DNA of 44,418 bases from Candidatus Magnetobacterium casense (GTDB lineage: Bacteria > Nitrospirota > Thermodesulfovibrionia > Thermodesulfovibrionales > Magnetobacteriaceae): NCBI RefSeq assembly GCF_000714715.1, contig NZ_JMFO01000027.1, forward strand, positions 1 to 44,418, given 5' to 3'. Each line of letters starts with the position of its first letter. Position 1 is the stretch's first letter. Shown piece after piece: positions 8,458 through 17,833 of the stretch. A model generated the notes under the pieces. It saw only the letters and a program-made list of their open reading frames with translations, was not told the DNA's origin and searched no databases. The position numbers and the translations under genes were made by a program.

Positions 8458-9600
8458 ATGCCTAAGACTTTAATATCTATGACACTTACATTGCTTGTTG
8501 CCGTTGCTGTCTATGCACAGCCCGGTGCCGACAACACCGAAGGTAAATACGAAGATGTCCAAAAAAAAATACGGAGCCATCGGGAAAAACTCGAAACTAC
8601 CAGAAAAAAAGAAGGAACCGTCGTGGAGGAACTGGAGCGTTCAACCACGGAATTAAACAAACTCAGTTCCGAGGTAAAACAAGAAACTGCCAAGATCAGG
8701 CAATTAAACGCTAAAATAGCAGTCGTTAAACAGGAAACCAGTAGGGTAGAGGCTTCCCTGACAAACATAAAGTCCACCCTGCGCAGGAGACTGAAGATAC
8801 TACAGCGCTATGGCTACGACATAGACAAGATACTGATCCTCTTAAATACGGAGGGCTTTTATGAGATGTTGCGTCTTAACAGCTATCTGACAAAACTCTC
8901 CGTGCGAGAATATAAACAGATGTTAATGTATAAGAGCGCCGCCATACAATACACAAAGAAAGAAAAGGAACTGCAAACCATGCTTGAGCAGCAAAAGAAA
9001 GATGCCGACAGGTTGCAGGAGTCTGAAAGGCAGCTCCTTGGCAAAAGAAAAGAGCGGGAGGAACTCCTGTATTCGATAAAAAAGGAGCAGATTCTGTATG
9101 AATCCATGTTGAAAGAGCTTGAGGCTACCTCCGCCAGGTTAAAAGAAATCATGGAGAGACAGCGGGCACAGGACATTGTCCCCGACTCGGACTTCAAGAA
9201 CCTCAAGGGTCAGCTCCCATGGCCTGCTGTGGGCAAGTTGGCCATCCCCTATGGCGCTCACCAGGACCCGCAATTTAAGACGCCTGTATTCAGATACGGC
9301 ATATACATAAGCACCGACGATGAATCCGATGTAAAGGCCATATATGATGGCAAGGTCGTTTTTGCCGATTGGTTTAAGGGGCTGGGGCAGGTGGTTATTT
9401 TAAATCACGGCATGGGCTATCACACTGTGTATGCCAATCTCAGCAGGTTGTCTTCAAAGGTTGGTGATACGGTTAGGAGACTAAGTGTCATCGGTAATGC
9501 CGGTGAGAGTGGTGTGTTAAACAGTTCAGGCATATATTTTGAGGTTAGGTATAAGGGGAAACCGATAAATCCCCTACAATGGCTCAGAGCAGAAAAGTAG
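8458..9600 (+). CDS. envC: EnvC-like murein hydrolase activator (degenerate M23 domain)
   Basis: A 380-residue exported protein. It has a signal peptide at 1-20 (ISMTLTLLVAVAVYA), long coiled coils about 30-235 rich in K, E, Q and R, and a C-terminal LytM/M23 fold about 260-378. The four zinc ligands expected in active M23 peptidases are absent: the HxxxD site reads RYGIYIS (about 280-286), the YAH site reads YAN (Asn327), and the HxH site reads GIYFEVR (358-364). That matches EnvC, which does not cut peptidoglycan but activates amidases through FtsEX. It is the third gene of the ftsEX operon, one base after ftsX. No partner amidase gene (AmiA/B/C type) is in the window. An active peptidase is unlikely given the missing ligands. 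Confidence 0.88.
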   Translation: MPKTLISMTLTLLVAVAVYAQPGADNTEGKYEDVQKKIRSHREKLETTRKKEGTVVEELERSTTELNKLSSEVKQETAKIRQLNAKIAVVKQETSRVEASLTNIKSTLRRRLKILQRYGYDIDKILILLNTEGFYEMLRLNSYLTKLSVREYKQMLMYKSAAIQYTKKEKELQTMLEQQKKDADRLQESERQLLGKRKEREELLYSIKKEQILYESMLKELEATSARLKEIMERQRAQDIVPDSDFKNLKGQLPWPAVGKLAIPYGAHQDPQFKTPVFRYGIYISTDDESDVKAIYDGKVVFADWFKGLGQVVILNHGMGYHTVYANLSRLSSKVGDTVRRLSVIGNAGESGVLNSSGIYFEVRYKGKPINPLQWLRAEK

Positions 9601-9628
9601 GCAGAAAAATCAGGAGGTTAAGGATAAA

Positions 9629-10942
9629 ATGGATAAGGCGTTAGTTAACAGGGCATTGAGAGGGATTTTGTTCTGGATGTTGATCTTTGTCATAGCAGCC
9701 AGTGGTGTATTCATTGGCAGGTGGACGGTACGGGTAGTCAATGCCGAGGCAGAGGTCTATCAGGACCTGAGGCTGTTTACCGAAGTGATCAATATCGTCA
9801 AGAACAGCTACGTAGAAGAGGTAAAGACCAAGGACCTGATCTATGGGGCGATAAAAGGAATGGTCAGCTCGCTGGACCCGCACTCGGGCTTTATGACACC
9901 TGAGCTGTTTAAGGAGATGAAGGTTGACACAAAGGGTGAATTTGGTGGCGTTGGTATACAGATAGGCAAGAAGGGTGGCTTTATCACCGTCATTGCCCCC
10001 ATAGAGGACACCCCGGCATATGCGGCCGGCATAAAGGCCGGTGATATCATTGTCAAGATCAACGGCGAGTCTGCAGAGAAGATGACCCTGTTTGATGCCG
10101 TAAGCAAGATGCGAGGCCAAAAGGGGTCAAAGGTTACCATATCCATTATGCGCAAGGGCATGGGAACACCCAAGGACTACACGCTGACCAGAGACATCAT
10201 CAAGGTCCAGAGCGTCAAGTCCAAGGTTGTAGACGACTCCATTGCCTACATCAAGATCACCCAGTTCCAGGAGAAGACGGTCAGCGACTTGGTCAAGGCC
10301 ATTGATAAGCTGAAAGAGAAGAAGCTGACGGCCGTCATCCTCGACCTCAGAAACGACCCCGGGGGGTTGTTACAGGGTGCGGTGGGTGTTGCCGAGCAGT
10401 TCTTGCCGAAAAACAAGTTGGTCGTCTACATAAAGGACCGCTCCGGTGAAAAGAAGGAGTTCTTAACCGAAGGTGCAGACAAGTTTGAAAAGCTCCCGAT
10501 GGTAGTCATTGTCAACGAGGGCAGTGCCAGTGCCTCGGAGATCGTAGCGGGTGCGCTCAAGGACTGGAACAGGGCCGTGATCATAGGGACCACCACCTTT
10601 GGCAAGGGGTCCGTGCAGAGCGTCTTGCCGTTGAGTGATGGTGCGGGCCTGAGACTGACAACGGCCAGGTATTATACGCCAAAGGGGATATCCATCCAGA
10701 ACACCGGCATTACCCCTGATATAGTTGTAAAGCTCAAGACCGAAAATGGTAAGGAACACGTCGTGATGAGGGAAAAGGACCTCGAGGGACACCTCAGCAA
10801 CGACCAGAGTGAATCGCAGGATAGCGAGGAACCCGAAAAAGCACCCATAGAGGTCGATGAAAAAGACGATGTCCAGTTGCAACGTGCCATCGATGTCCTA
10901 AAGACCTGGGATGTTATGAGAAAGTTTTTTCAGGTCTCATAA
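9629..10942 (+). CDS. ctpA: Carboxyl-terminal processing protease (S41 family)
   Basis: A 437-residue periplasmic serine protease with an N-terminal membrane anchor (about 11-30). It has the S41 N-terminal segment with LDPHSGFMTPE, a PDZ domain about 98-180 (FGGVGIQIG, AGIKAGDIIVKING), then the S41 catalytic core: GSASASE with nucleophile Ser301, TFGKG with general base Lys326, and Gln330. These enzymes cut proteins from their C-termini, and several regulate cell-wall hydrolases, which suits its place after ftsEX-envC (28 bp gap). Its ribosome site is AGGAGG about 10 nt before the ATG. The tail after about 370 is acidic and low in complexity. The operon ends here, followed by a terminator-like hairpin in the dispersed repeat. 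Confidence 0.93.
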   Translation: MDKALVNRALRGILFWMLIFVIAASGVFIGRWTVRVVNAEAEVYQDLRLFTEVINIVKNSYVEEVKTKDLIYGAIKGMVSSLDPHSGFMTPELFKEMKVDTKGEFGGVGIQIGKKGGFITVIAPIEDTPAYAAGIKAGDIIVKINGESAEKMTLFDAVSKMRGQKGSKVTISIMRKGMGTPKDYTLTRDIIKVQSVKSKVVDDSIAYIKITQFQEKTVSDLVKAIDKLKEKKLTAVILDLRNDPGGLLQGAVGVAEQFLPKNKLVVYIKDRSGEKKEFLTEGADKFEKLPMVVIVNEGSASASEIVAGALKDWNRAVIIGTTTFGKGSVQSVLPLSDGAGLRLTTARYYTPKGISIQNTGITPDIVVKLKTENGKEHVVMREKDLEGHLSNDQSESQDSEEPEKAPIEVDEKDDVQLQRAIDVLKTWDVMRKFFQVS

Positions 10943-10950
10943 GTAGTTTG

Positions 10951-11050
10951 TAGGTATCCTCTTAAAAAAGCATGGTAAAATGGGGTCAAGGGGGCTGGCC
11001 CCCTTGCAGGGGGTTTTAAAGGGGGCGGAGCCGCCCCTTTCTTTTCTTCT
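10951..11050 (+). repeat. Dispersed GC-rich repeat, copy 2
   Basis: Starts TAGGTATCCTCTTAAAAAAG, then CATGGTAAAATGGGGTCAAG, a GGGGGCTGGCCCCC palindrome, a GGGGGTTTTAAAGGGGGCGG section and a C/T-rich end. By eye it matches the inverted copy at 21526-21624 over about 100 bp with only scattered differences. It lies between ctpA and the promoter of the exporter operon. Confidence 0.85.
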
Positions 11051-11055
11051 TTCCT
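11018..11055 (+). terminator. Likely intrinsic terminator after ctpA
   Basis: The arms AAAGGGGGCGG and CCGCCCCTTT form a strong GC stem with a small loop, followed by TTTCTTTTCTTCTTT. It ends 110 nt after the ctpA stop. The structure is part of the dispersed repeat, so its terminator role may be secondary. Confidence 0.6.
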
Positions 11056-11058
11056 GCT

Positions 11059-11087
11059 TTGACAATATACAGCCTAACAGGTATAAT
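11059..11087 (+). promoter_or_regulatory. Perfect-consensus sigma70 promoter
   Basis: TTGACA (11059-11064), 17-bp spacer, TATAAT (11082-11087). Both hexamers and the spacing are consensus. The permease ATG is at 11094, exactly where transcription should begin, so the mRNA would be leaderless for that start. Confidence 0.85.
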
Positions 11088-11093
11088 GTATAG

Positions 11094-11891
11094 ATGCACC
11101 TGATTGGTTTTACCAGGAAGCTCTATATGCACCGTGCGATTATCGTCTCCATGGCGGTACAGGATATCCAGAGACGGTATGCAGGTACGGTTGCCGGCTT
11201 TGTCTGGTCCATCATCAATCCCCTGGTGACAATCTTGGTGTACTGGTTTGTCTTTTCGGTCGGACTGCGCGTGCAACCCATCGGGGATGTGCCGTTTATC
11301 CTGTTTTTTGCCGCCGCCCTGCTGCCCTGGATGACCTTCAGTGAAACCCTCCTCATCAACGCAAACGTGATCGCAGCAAACAGTCACCTGATAAAGAAAA
11401 TGGTCTTTCCCTCAGAAATACTACCGTTTGTCACACTGCTTGCAAACCTGATAACCCACTTTGTGATGCTGGCCATATTTATGGGTATCATGCTTGCGTA
11501 TGGGATACCGCTGTCCTTTATGAATCTGCAATGCCTCTACTATATGTTTGCCATGTGTACCTTTAGTATAGGTTTGAGCTGGCTGTTTGCGGCTATAAAC
11601 GTATTTCACAAAGACACTTCCGTGGTACTGGGAGTCATTATGAACATATGGTTCTGGCTCACGCCCATTGTCTACGGCATAGACGTGCTGCCTGAGAAGT
11701 TCCATGTAATATTAAAGTTAAACCCGATCTTTTACATTGCACAGGGCTACAGGGAATCATTTGTTTACGGGGTGCCGTTGTGGAATCATATGTACCAGGG
11801 GGCATACTTCTGGGCAATGACGCTGACAATGCTTGTTATCGGCGGATACGTGTTTAAGAAGCTAAAGCCTGAGTTTGCGGAGATGCTGTAA
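11094..11891 (+). CDS. Polysaccharide ABC-2 exporter permease (Wzm/RfbA-like)
   Basis: A 265-residue inner-membrane permease of the ABC-2 type that exports lipid-linked O-antigen, capsule or teichoic-type glycans. The N-terminus has the amphipathic RDL-like segment (AVQDIQRRYAGTVAGFVWSIINPL), followed by about six TM segments: about 36-60, 65-88, 112-138, 145-172, 178-200 and 232-252. The start at 11094 coincides with the predicted transcription start. A second ATG at 11127 has AGGAAG 6 nt upstream, but starting there would remove part of the conserved N-terminal helix. The partner ATPase follows 4 bp after the stop codon. No glycosyltransferase genes adjoin, so the exported glycan cannot be named. 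Confidence 0.88.
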   Translation: MHLIGFTRKLYMHRAIIVSMAVQDIQRRYAGTVAGFVWSIINPLVTILVYWFVFSVGLRVQPIGDVPFILFFAAALLPWMTFSETLLINANVIAANSHLIKKMVFPSEILPFVTLLANLITHFVMLAIFMGIMLAYGIPLSFMNLQCLYYMFAMCTFSIGLSWLFAAINVFHKDTSVVLGVIMNIWFWLTPIVYGIDVLPEKFHVILKLNPIFYIAQGYRESFVYGVPLWNHMYQGAYFWAMTLTMLVIGGYVFKKLKPEFAEML

Positions 11892-11895
11892 AGAC

Positions 11896-13443
11896 ATGGA
11901 TGAATCCATTGCCATAGCCGTATCGGATGTATCAAAGAAGTTTCGGCTGTTTAATTCACCCCGGCAACGGCTGATAGAGGCACTGCACCCGTTTAAGAAG
12001 AAACTTCACCGCGAGTTTTGGGCATTGCAAGGCGTAAGTTTTGAGGTTCCCAAGGGGGCAACGGTTGGGATCGTAGGCAGGAATGGTTCGGGTAAGTCAA
12101 CCCTGTTGCAGGTCATCTGTTCGGTCTTGCATCCAACGAGCGGGTCGGTTGCGGTCAATGGCCGGATTTCGGCCCTGCTGGAGCTGGGGGCTGGGTTTAA
12201 TCCTGAACTGACGGGCAGGGCAAACGTCTTTCTCAACGGTACGGTTATGGGGCTATCACGCGATGAGATCAAGGAGCGGTTGCCGTTAATTGAGGACTTT
12301 GCCGACATCGGGGAGTTCTTTGACCAGCCGGTTAAGACCTACTCTTCGGGCATGTTCGTGAGGCTTGCCTTTGCCACAGCCATCAACGTTGACCCCGACA
12401 TACTCATCATCGACGAGGCGTTGGCCGTGGGGGATGCCAAGTTCCAGCACAAGTGCTTTGGCAAGTTCCTCGACTTCCAGAAGGCACACAAGACCATCCT
12501 GTTTGTAAGCCACAGCACCGAGTCCATCGTAAAACACTGCGACTATGCCGTGTTGCTCGAAAAGGGCAGACTCATAGAAAAGGGGCAGCCACGGGTCATC
12601 ACCGATTATTACCTCGACCTGCTCTTTACGGGGCAGATAGCGGGCTATGCCATTGACCCAATCCTGGTGGAGGATGGCTACAGGGGGTTTAACATTGTAC
12701 ACTTTAAGTTCACATACTACGGCTTTTTGAGTTCGCTTGGGCACATTGAGCTTAACTCCATAAGCGATACAGAGCTGCAGGGATATATGCTTACGCAGAG
12801 GTGTGTTGTTGGCTCCTCTGACGATGAGGTGAGAGAGATGATCGACCTCATCGTCAATGCCTCTGAGCCAGAATCGGCGGTTAAGGATGCAAACCTCGGC
12901 GCTCCGGCGGATGAGCAGAAGGATACCGTGACCGAGTTGAGTCGGTTCCTTGAGGAAATCCCCGCAGTCGATAAGTGCGTAACCAGAAACAGCTACAATA
13001 AAAATGAATATCGCATCACTGATGGCCGCGGACGGATCGTTGACTACCTTGTTGTCTGTGACGGACGATATGACCCCGTCTCCGTGAAATCGGGCAGTCT
13101 GATAGATGTATACCTCAAGGCCAGGTTTAATGCCCCTGTCGAGCAGCTTATCTATGGGTTTGCCGTAAAGACTCTTGATGGCGTTCTTGTCCACGGCAAC
13201 AACACGCGACTTGCCAGACATCCGGTATCTGCGGCTCAGGCCGATCAGGTGGTAGTGTTTCGGTTCTCCCTCAGGATGGCCGTGCAGTCGGGGGATGTCT
13301 TCTTAGACCTTGGCGTTGCAGAGAGGCTCACTTACGAAGATAAGCCCGTGGATGTCCGCTATGGCTTAATACATCTGAGCATACAACAGGGCAACGTCTT
13401 CACAGGAATGGCAGACCTCAACCCCACCTTTGAGGAAATATAG
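11896..13443 (+). CDS. Polysaccharide ABC exporter ATPase with Wzt-type C-terminal domain
   Basis: From the ATG at 11896 the protein has 515 residues. A TTG at 11875 would add seven residues overlapping the permease. The N-terminal ABC domain (about 5-245) has Walker A GRNGSGKST (61-69), signature YSSGMFVRL and Walker B ILIIDEALAVGD, plus the LELGAGFNPELTGRANV stretch typical of Wzt/TagH exporters. After a linker of about 110 residues comes a beta-rich C-terminal domain (about 365-512, with FRFSLRMAVQSGDVFLDLGV). This resembles the Wzt C-terminal domain that binds the end-modified glycan before export, so the exporter is probably specific for a terminally modified polysaccharide. The linker (about 245-360) contains a segment unlike standard Wzt. 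Confidence 0.88.
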   Translation: MDESIAIAVSDVSKKFRLFNSPRQRLIEALHPFKKKLHREFWALQGVSFEVPKGATVGIVGRNGSGKSTLLQVICSVLHPTSGSVAVNGRISALLELGAGFNPELTGRANVFLNGTVMGLSRDEIKERLPLIEDFADIGEFFDQPVKTYSSGMFVRLAFATAINVDPDILIIDEALAVGDAKFQHKCFGKFLDFQKAHKTILFVSHSTESIVKHCDYAVLLEKGRLIEKGQPRVITDYYLDLLFTGQIAGYAIDPILVEDGYRGFNIVHFKFTYYGFLSSLGHIELNSISDTELQGYMLTQRCVVGSSDDEVREMIDLIVNASEPESAVKDANLGAPADEQKDTVTELSRFLEEIPAVDKCVTRNSYNKNEYRITDGRGRIVDYLVVCDGRYDPVSVKSGSLIDVYLKARFNAPVEQLIYGFAVKTLDGVLVHGNNTRLARHPVSAAQADQVVVFRFSLRMAVQSGDVFLDLGVAERLTYEDKPVDVRYGLIHLSIQQGNVFTGMADLNPTFEEI

Positions 13444-13483
13444 CAAATTTCGATTGGGTTAAATACAACAAACGTGGCATTTT

Positions 13484-13560
13484 TACGGAATCAAGGGGAC
13501 TTCTTCGTGCCCGGAGCGGCTTGTCCCTCCCCTTGCGGAGGGGGTCTGAAGGGGGAAAGT
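13484..13560 (+). repeat. GC-rich stretch related to the dispersed repeat
   Basis: TCAAGGGGACTTC followed later by CCCCTTGCGGAGGGGGTCTG and GAAGGGGGAAAG recalls the TCAAGGGGAC, CCCCTTGCGGGG and CTGAAGGGGG words of the repeat at 21526-21624. Here it is much diverged and partly rearranged. The rest of 13444-13592 shows nothing else. Confidence 0.35.
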
Positions 13561-13592
13561 TGCCAAATTGTCCGATTGGGCAGTGTGTGTGG

Positions 13593-13669
<77 letters not shown>

Positions 13670-13679
13670 TTACTCTCTA

Positions 13680-13708
13680 ATCATAACATATATATTTGCA
13701 CTTGTCAA
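13680..13708 (-). promoter_or_regulatory. Promoter of the initiator tRNA gene
   Basis: On the minus strand TTGACA (13708-13703), 17-bp spacer, TATGAT (13685-13680). The predicted transcription start is about 4 nt before the tRNA 5' end. Confidence 0.8.
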
Positions 13709-13763
13709 CAGCTAAAATAAAAAAAATTATCCCGCTGTAGATACTCAACAAAAACCCGCAGAG

Positions 13764-14081
13764 TTACTGTATAAGGTGTCTTATTTTATGTTGCTGCTTT
13801 ATAGTTTTAATGGCACCCGCAAGCAGATGTGTCGGAGGCGGTGTGTCAAACGTAAAGAGGTCAGCATCAATGCCGGCGTCATCTATCGCATCCGCCAGCA
13901 GTCTCTCTATCATGACCGACAAGGAGGTCAAGAAACGATATGCCTCATCGATTTCCCTGAACTTATCTGGCTGAAACTCCGGCGGATAACGCCTGACCAG
14001 CTTGTTGTAGGCAGCCTCTATCTCCTGCTTGCTCGCCGATGGTTCAAGCTGCAACGTCTTAAAGGCATCGTACTTGGTCAA
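13764..14081 (-). CDS. J-domain-like protein lacking the HPD motif
   Basis: A 105-residue protein whose first 55 residues fit a J domain: helix I YDAFKTLQLEP, SASKQEIEAAYNKLVRRY in helix II, then FREIDEAYRFLTS in helix III. The invariant HPD tripeptide between helices II and III is replaced: RRYPPEFQPDKF has no HPD, so classical stimulation of Hsp70 ATPase is doubtful. The remaining 50 residues match nothing I recognise. The start is a TTG at 14081 whose bases overlap the stop of the upstream gene (TTGA overlap), with GGAGG just before it, so it is translationally coupled. It is the last gene of the GrpE-Hsp70-662-aa operon, which supports a chaperone-linked role. It could instead act as a non-activating J-like adaptor. 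Confidence 0.75.
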   Translation of the reverse strand: MTKYDAFKTLQLEPSASKQEIEAAYNKLVRRYPPEFQPDKFREIDEAYRFLTSLSVMIERLLADAIDDAGIDADLFTFDTPPPTHLLAGAIKTIKQQHKIRHLIQ

Positions 14082-16066
14082 CGCTTCCTCCTCTTTTGCC
14101 TTGTCCTGGTTGGCGTAGTTGTCTTGACATCGGCGGCTTTTCTTAGTCTTGATGATATTATGGAACGCAAGTCCTCTAAACCTGTTTCTCCATCATTATG
14201 GCGGGTCTCTACCAGGTTGTAAAGCTTTAAGAGTATATTGTTTGCAGAGAATCTCTCAATGATTATCTCTGCCAACCGCAGAAGTATATCAGTGTCAATG
14301 CCTTTGAAGTCATCCCAACGCTTGTCAATAAGCTGCAAAAATGCACCGTTTTGCATTGTCACGAGAAACCCCCTTGGATCATTGAAAATATCCATATCGT
14401 AGTAAGCTGTGTCTTTTTGTTTTTCAATAAGGGCTTTGAAGGTATCAATTACAGTCTTGATGCCGCTATCACCATACATTTTGGCAAACAGACGATAAAA
14501 CCCCTTCTCAGAAAACTTGTTAGCAGGGAAACAGTCAAGGTATTCCGACAGATGACGAAAAGGTTCATAGTGCTTCATATCTGACAGATATATTCTTAGC
14601 TTGTTTATGTTTTCGTCACTACCTCTGATATCCAGCAGGTAAGAAAAAAAGTCGGGTAACCCACTAGTCTCACTTGATATTGTGCCTGACATCAAAGATG
14701 CCTGCAACTTCGACTTCACAATTGCATGTAAGGTCTTATTGAAACCTTCCTGTTCGCCAAACATCTTAATAAGCGGCCTTAAATAAACGATATCAGGAAA
14801 CACCAGTGATTCAAAGTTTCTAAACAACCACTCAAGCTCCTCTTCCAAATCGTTATGTTGGTTTTTCAGGATGTCTTGCGCTATTTCCATAAGGCGTCGA
14901 TTTCTGAAGGTCTCTTTCATCACAATGGCCAGAGTGGCAAGTTTGGCGTTCATACAACCCGACTGCCCAGCCATGAACAAAAACTCCGACAGGTCGCTAC
15001 TGCCATCATACAGCAAATGTAGGTCATGAACCACCTCTCTTCCCAGGACGTTGGCTACGGCCTTCTTTTCCCTTTCCGAAATGGTTTGTTGCAGGCGTGA
15101 TATCTCTGACATGACCTCACGGTAGAGGCCCCGCAAATATACCGCATAGTTCCTTTTACCATAGGAAGCCTCCTGTATTAGTTCCCTGAGTTTGCGTATA
15201 AGGACTATCTTGCCCGGGAGGTCTGCCCCCGATATCTTTTTCTCTATATGCTCGTTGTCCAGTACCTTGGAGTTTACATTAGCGATGCTGTCTCGTATCT
15301 GTTCGGCCTTGTCACCGGCCAACAGGGAGAAGAGAAAGGGCATTTTTATGACACAATTGGCAGCAGCCACGGTGTTGCCGCTCCTGGCAAGTGTGGTCAA
15401 ATACTTGGTCAGATTAACGACAAAGGGGTACAACAGTATTTGCACCAGATCATAGGGAAGACCCTCGTGTATGTCGCTTACGTAATTATCCGTCTCTGAC
15501 AGCTTATCACTTTTGACTTTGGCGTCTGTCTTGGTGCCTATCCGGTTGATATAGCCAATATGTTGAGCAAGGTCTTGTGCATAGTTGGCCAGGTCAGTAC
15601 CCGGCAGCAATTGTGCAAGGCTCAGGAAGTGCCTCTTTACGATCTTTTCAGGGGTCTTGCAGAAGGATGCTAACAGCTTTTCGAGCTTTTTTTGTGGAAA
15701 GCTGTCATCCTTCCAAGTCATTACCCGCTTACGGAGTTCCTCTGCGGGCATACTAAGCCCCCGAATCTTCATTAATTCTTCAGTATGGGTGTCGTCATAG
15801 ATAAAGCGCCTGACGTCAAATAGCAGTCTAACGTCTGCACTGTCAGGGTGTGACTTTATGGTTACGCAATTATCCCAGAACTCCTTAAGCCTGTCAGGGT
15901 GTCTGAGGGCCTGTTTTGCAAGGGTCTGCCAAACATCGTCCCAGTCTTTTTTATAGTGGTCATTAAGGGATGCCTCCTGCACCTTCGCAAGCCACTGCCA
16001 GTATCGGCCACCAGATAGCAGTTTGTCGAGCTCTTTTTGCTCTCTCTTTGCCTTGCCCTTATTCAA
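14078..16066 (-). CDS. Uncharacterised 662-residue helical protein in Hsp70 operon
   Basis: I do not recognise a family. The sequence is predicted almost entirely alpha-helical, with many charged residues, no signal peptide and no convincing membrane segment. It has basic ends: [15 protein letters not shown] at the start and RTRQKRRKR at the stop. There are no catalytic motifs or nucleotide-binding loops, and no clear repeats, although the helical hairpin character (about 150-640) is compatible with a solenoid-type scaffold. The start is a TTG at 16066 overlapping the last codons of the Hsp70 gene, and the stop overlaps the start of the J-like gene, so stoichiometric co-expression with the chaperone is expected. 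A substrate adaptor, client or assembly factor for this Hsp70 is the simplest reading, but that is inference. Confidence 0.8.
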   Translation of the reverse strand: MNKGKAKREQKELDKLLSGGRYWQWLAKVQEASLNDHYKKDWDDVWQTLAKQALRHPDRLKEFWDNCVTIKSHPDSADVRLLFDVRRFIYDDTHTEELMKIRGLSMPAEELRKRVMTWKDDSFPQKKLEKLLASFCKTPEKIVKRHFLSLAQLLPGTDLANYAQDLAQHIGYINRIGTKTDAKVKSDKLSETDNYVSDIHEGLPYDLVQILLYPFVVNLTKYLTTLARSGNTVAAANCVIKMPFLFSLLAGDKAEQIRDSIANVNSKVLDNEHIEKKISGADLPGKIVLIRKLRELIQEASYGKRNYAVYLRGLYREVMSEISRLQQTISEREKKAVANVLGREVVHDLHLLYDGSSDLSEFLFMAGQSGCMNAKLATLAIVMKETFRNRRLMEIAQDILKNQHNDLEEELEWLFRNFESLVFPDIVYLRPLIKMFGEQEGFNKTLHAIVKSKLQASLMSGTISSETSGLPDFFSYLLDIRGSDENINKLRIYLSDMKHYEPFRHLSEYLDCFPANKFSEKGFYRLFAKMYGDSGIKTVIDTFKALIEKQKDTAYYDMDIFNDPRGFLVTMQNGAFLQLIDKRWDDFKGIDTDILLRLAEIIIERFSANNILLKLYNLVETRHNDGETGLEDLRSIISSRLRKAADVKTTTPTRTRQKRRKR

Positions 16067-17819
16067 GGTCCTCCAGGGACTCCTCTATCTCTTCTATCAG
16101 CTCAATAAGGCTTGCCTCAAGGTCATCTATGACCTTATCATCCTCTTTGTCCCTTAAGGCACGCTCATATCTTTCGCCGATATCTATCAACTCATTGCGT
16201 GAGGTTTTATCGATATCCTCTTTGTTGCACAGGGCCTTGTACTTTGAGATTATATAATTCAGTACTTTTTCATCGTCACCGCCATTGGCTGCATCCTTGT
16301 CCTTGATTTTTCTGGTGCGTACATCCAGGGTAACTTCCTTGCGATTATCATATCCCTTCTGGTCTACGGTGATGTGTACGATACCCTCCTTGTCGTAGGC
16401 AAATTCCGTCGTAACGGTAGAGTTTTCAGGGGCCGGTTTCAATTCAAAGAAGAACTCACCTATCAGGGTGTTGTCCTTACAGGAAATGCTTTCCCCTTGA
16501 TATACCTCTACGTTGACCCCCTCCTGGTTGTGAACCATCGTATAGTAGCTCTCTGCCCTGCGCACGGGAATCTTTGTGTTTCGTCTGATAATCACGGAGA
16601 AGTGATCGGCCTCACCGGTGCTGAAATCGAAATTGTCTGCGGTTTTTACACCCAGGGAGTGAGAGGTAACGTCAAGCAGGATGTGCCCCAGGGGTTGACC
16701 GATGATGAGTCCGCCCTGGACTGCGGCGCCAAGGGCGACACACAGATCGGGGTCAACGCTGTGCTGTATGGGGATGTCAAAGATGGCATCGATGGAGCGC
16801 TGTACAAGTGGTGTCCTTGTTGCCCCCCCAACCAGTAGCACCTCGCTTATTTCCCCACTGGAGAGACCGGCCTCTCGCAGGGCCTCGTTGACCTTGTCAA
16901 TGGTCTTGTCCACGAGGTCCTTTATCATGGTTTCGTACTCATCCCTGGAGACCTCGAGGTTGAGGTTGACGGACTCTCCATTGATTCTGGTAACGGATGC
17001 CTCCTTTACGTTAACATAGGGGCTATCGGACAGGGCGATTTTTGTCCGTTCGGCGATATCCTTGAGTCTCACTTGCAGTGGGAGTTCTTCAGCAGAGAGG
17101 GTTACCCCTGTTTTTTCTTCCAGGTGCCGCATAAACATATCAATCAACCTTTGGTCAAAGTCATCTCCGCCGAGGTTGGTGTCTCCGCATGAGGCTAGGA
17201 CTTCCTTGATTTCGCCTCTTATCTCAAGTATGGAGACGTCGAAGGTTCCCCCGCCAAGGTCGTAGACGAGTATATATGGTGTGTTCAGCGTGTCGATTCC
17301 GGTTACGTAGTCATAGACCAGGGAAGCTGCCGTGGGTTCGTTGACAATACGCAGGACCTCAACGCCTGCCAGCTCACCGGCTGTGATTGTTGCCCTTCTC
17401 TGGGCGTCGTTGAAGTAGGCCGGAACCGTTATTACGGCCTGCTTTACCGCAAGACCGGTTGACTGTTGCGCCTTTTCAATCAGCCGCCTGAGGATAAAAG
17501 ATGACACCTCTGCTGGGGATAGCTCTTTGCTGCCAAGCTGCACGGTTGTATCCTTACCCATCTGGCGTTTTATTGACCGTACCGTGTGATGGGGGTAAAC
17601 AGACAGACGATTAATAGCCTCCCTGCCAACCAGCATACGCCCATTTTGCTCATCAAAACTCACTACGGAAGGTAAGATCGGACTACTGCCCTCTACGGCA
17701 ATAACGAAGGGTTTCCCGTCTTTGAGGTATGATATGCACGAGTTGGTAGTCCCCAAGTCTATGCCACATATGATTGATTGCCCCTGTCCACCTGGTGATA
17801 GTTCTTTTGTTTTTTTCAT
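16059..17819 (-). CDS. Hsp70 (DnaK-like) chaperone
   Basis: A 586-residue Hsp70. The nucleotide-binding domain is complete: phosphate-1 loop GIDLGTTNS (19-27), [25 protein letters not shown], phosphate-2 loop [10 protein letters not shown] and adenosine loop [10 protein letters not shown]. The interdomain linker reads [14 protein letters not shown], close to DnaK's VLLLDVTPLSLGI. The beta substrate-binding domain follows (about 395-510), then a short lid of about 75 residues ending in an acidic coiled segment. DnaK is usually around 640 residues, so the lid and tail are reduced. An N-terminal extension of about 15 residues precedes the first strand. This is probably a second, specialised Hsp70 rather than the housekeeping DnaK, because its operon lacks a normal DnaJ and carries unusual partners. 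It lies 14 bp after the GrpE-like gene. Confidence 0.93.
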   Translation of the reverse strand: MKKTKELSPGGQGQSIICGIDLGTTNSCISYLKDGKPFVIAVEGSSPILPSVVSFDEQNGRMLVGREAINRLSVYPHHTVRSIKRQMGKDTTVQLGSKELSPAEVSSFILRRLIEKAQQSTGLAVKQAVITVPAYFNDAQRRATITAGELAGVEVLRIVNEPTAASLVYDYVTGIDTLNTPYILVYDLGGGTFDVSILEIRGEIKEVLASCGDTNLGGDDFDQRLIDMFMRHLEEKTGVTLSAEELPLQVRLKDIAERTKIALSDSPYVNVKEASVTRINGESVNLNLEVSRDEYETMIKDLVDKTIDKVNEALREAGLSSGEISEVLLVGGATRTPLVQRSIDAIFDIPIQHSVDPDLCVALGAAVQGGLIIGQPLGHILLDVTSHSLGVKTADNFDFSTGEADHFSVIIRRNTKIPVRRAESYYTMVHNQEGVNVEVYQGESISCKDNTLIGEFFFELKPAPENSTVTTEFAYDKEGIVHITVDQKGYDNRKEVTLDVRTRKIKDKDAANGGDDEKVLNYIISKYKALCNKEDIDKTSRNELIDIGERYERALRDKEDDKVIDDLEASLIELIEEIEESLEDLE

Positions 17820-17833
17820 CGTTGCACTCTCAT

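Noticed and set aside
8458..9600. Active M23 endopeptidase
   Set aside because: All four expected zinc ligands are substituted, so an EnvC-like activator is more consistent.
12286..13221. 311-residue minus frame inside the ABC ATPase
   Set aside because: It is antisense to Walker/signature motifs and a Wzt-type domain and has no recognisable features.
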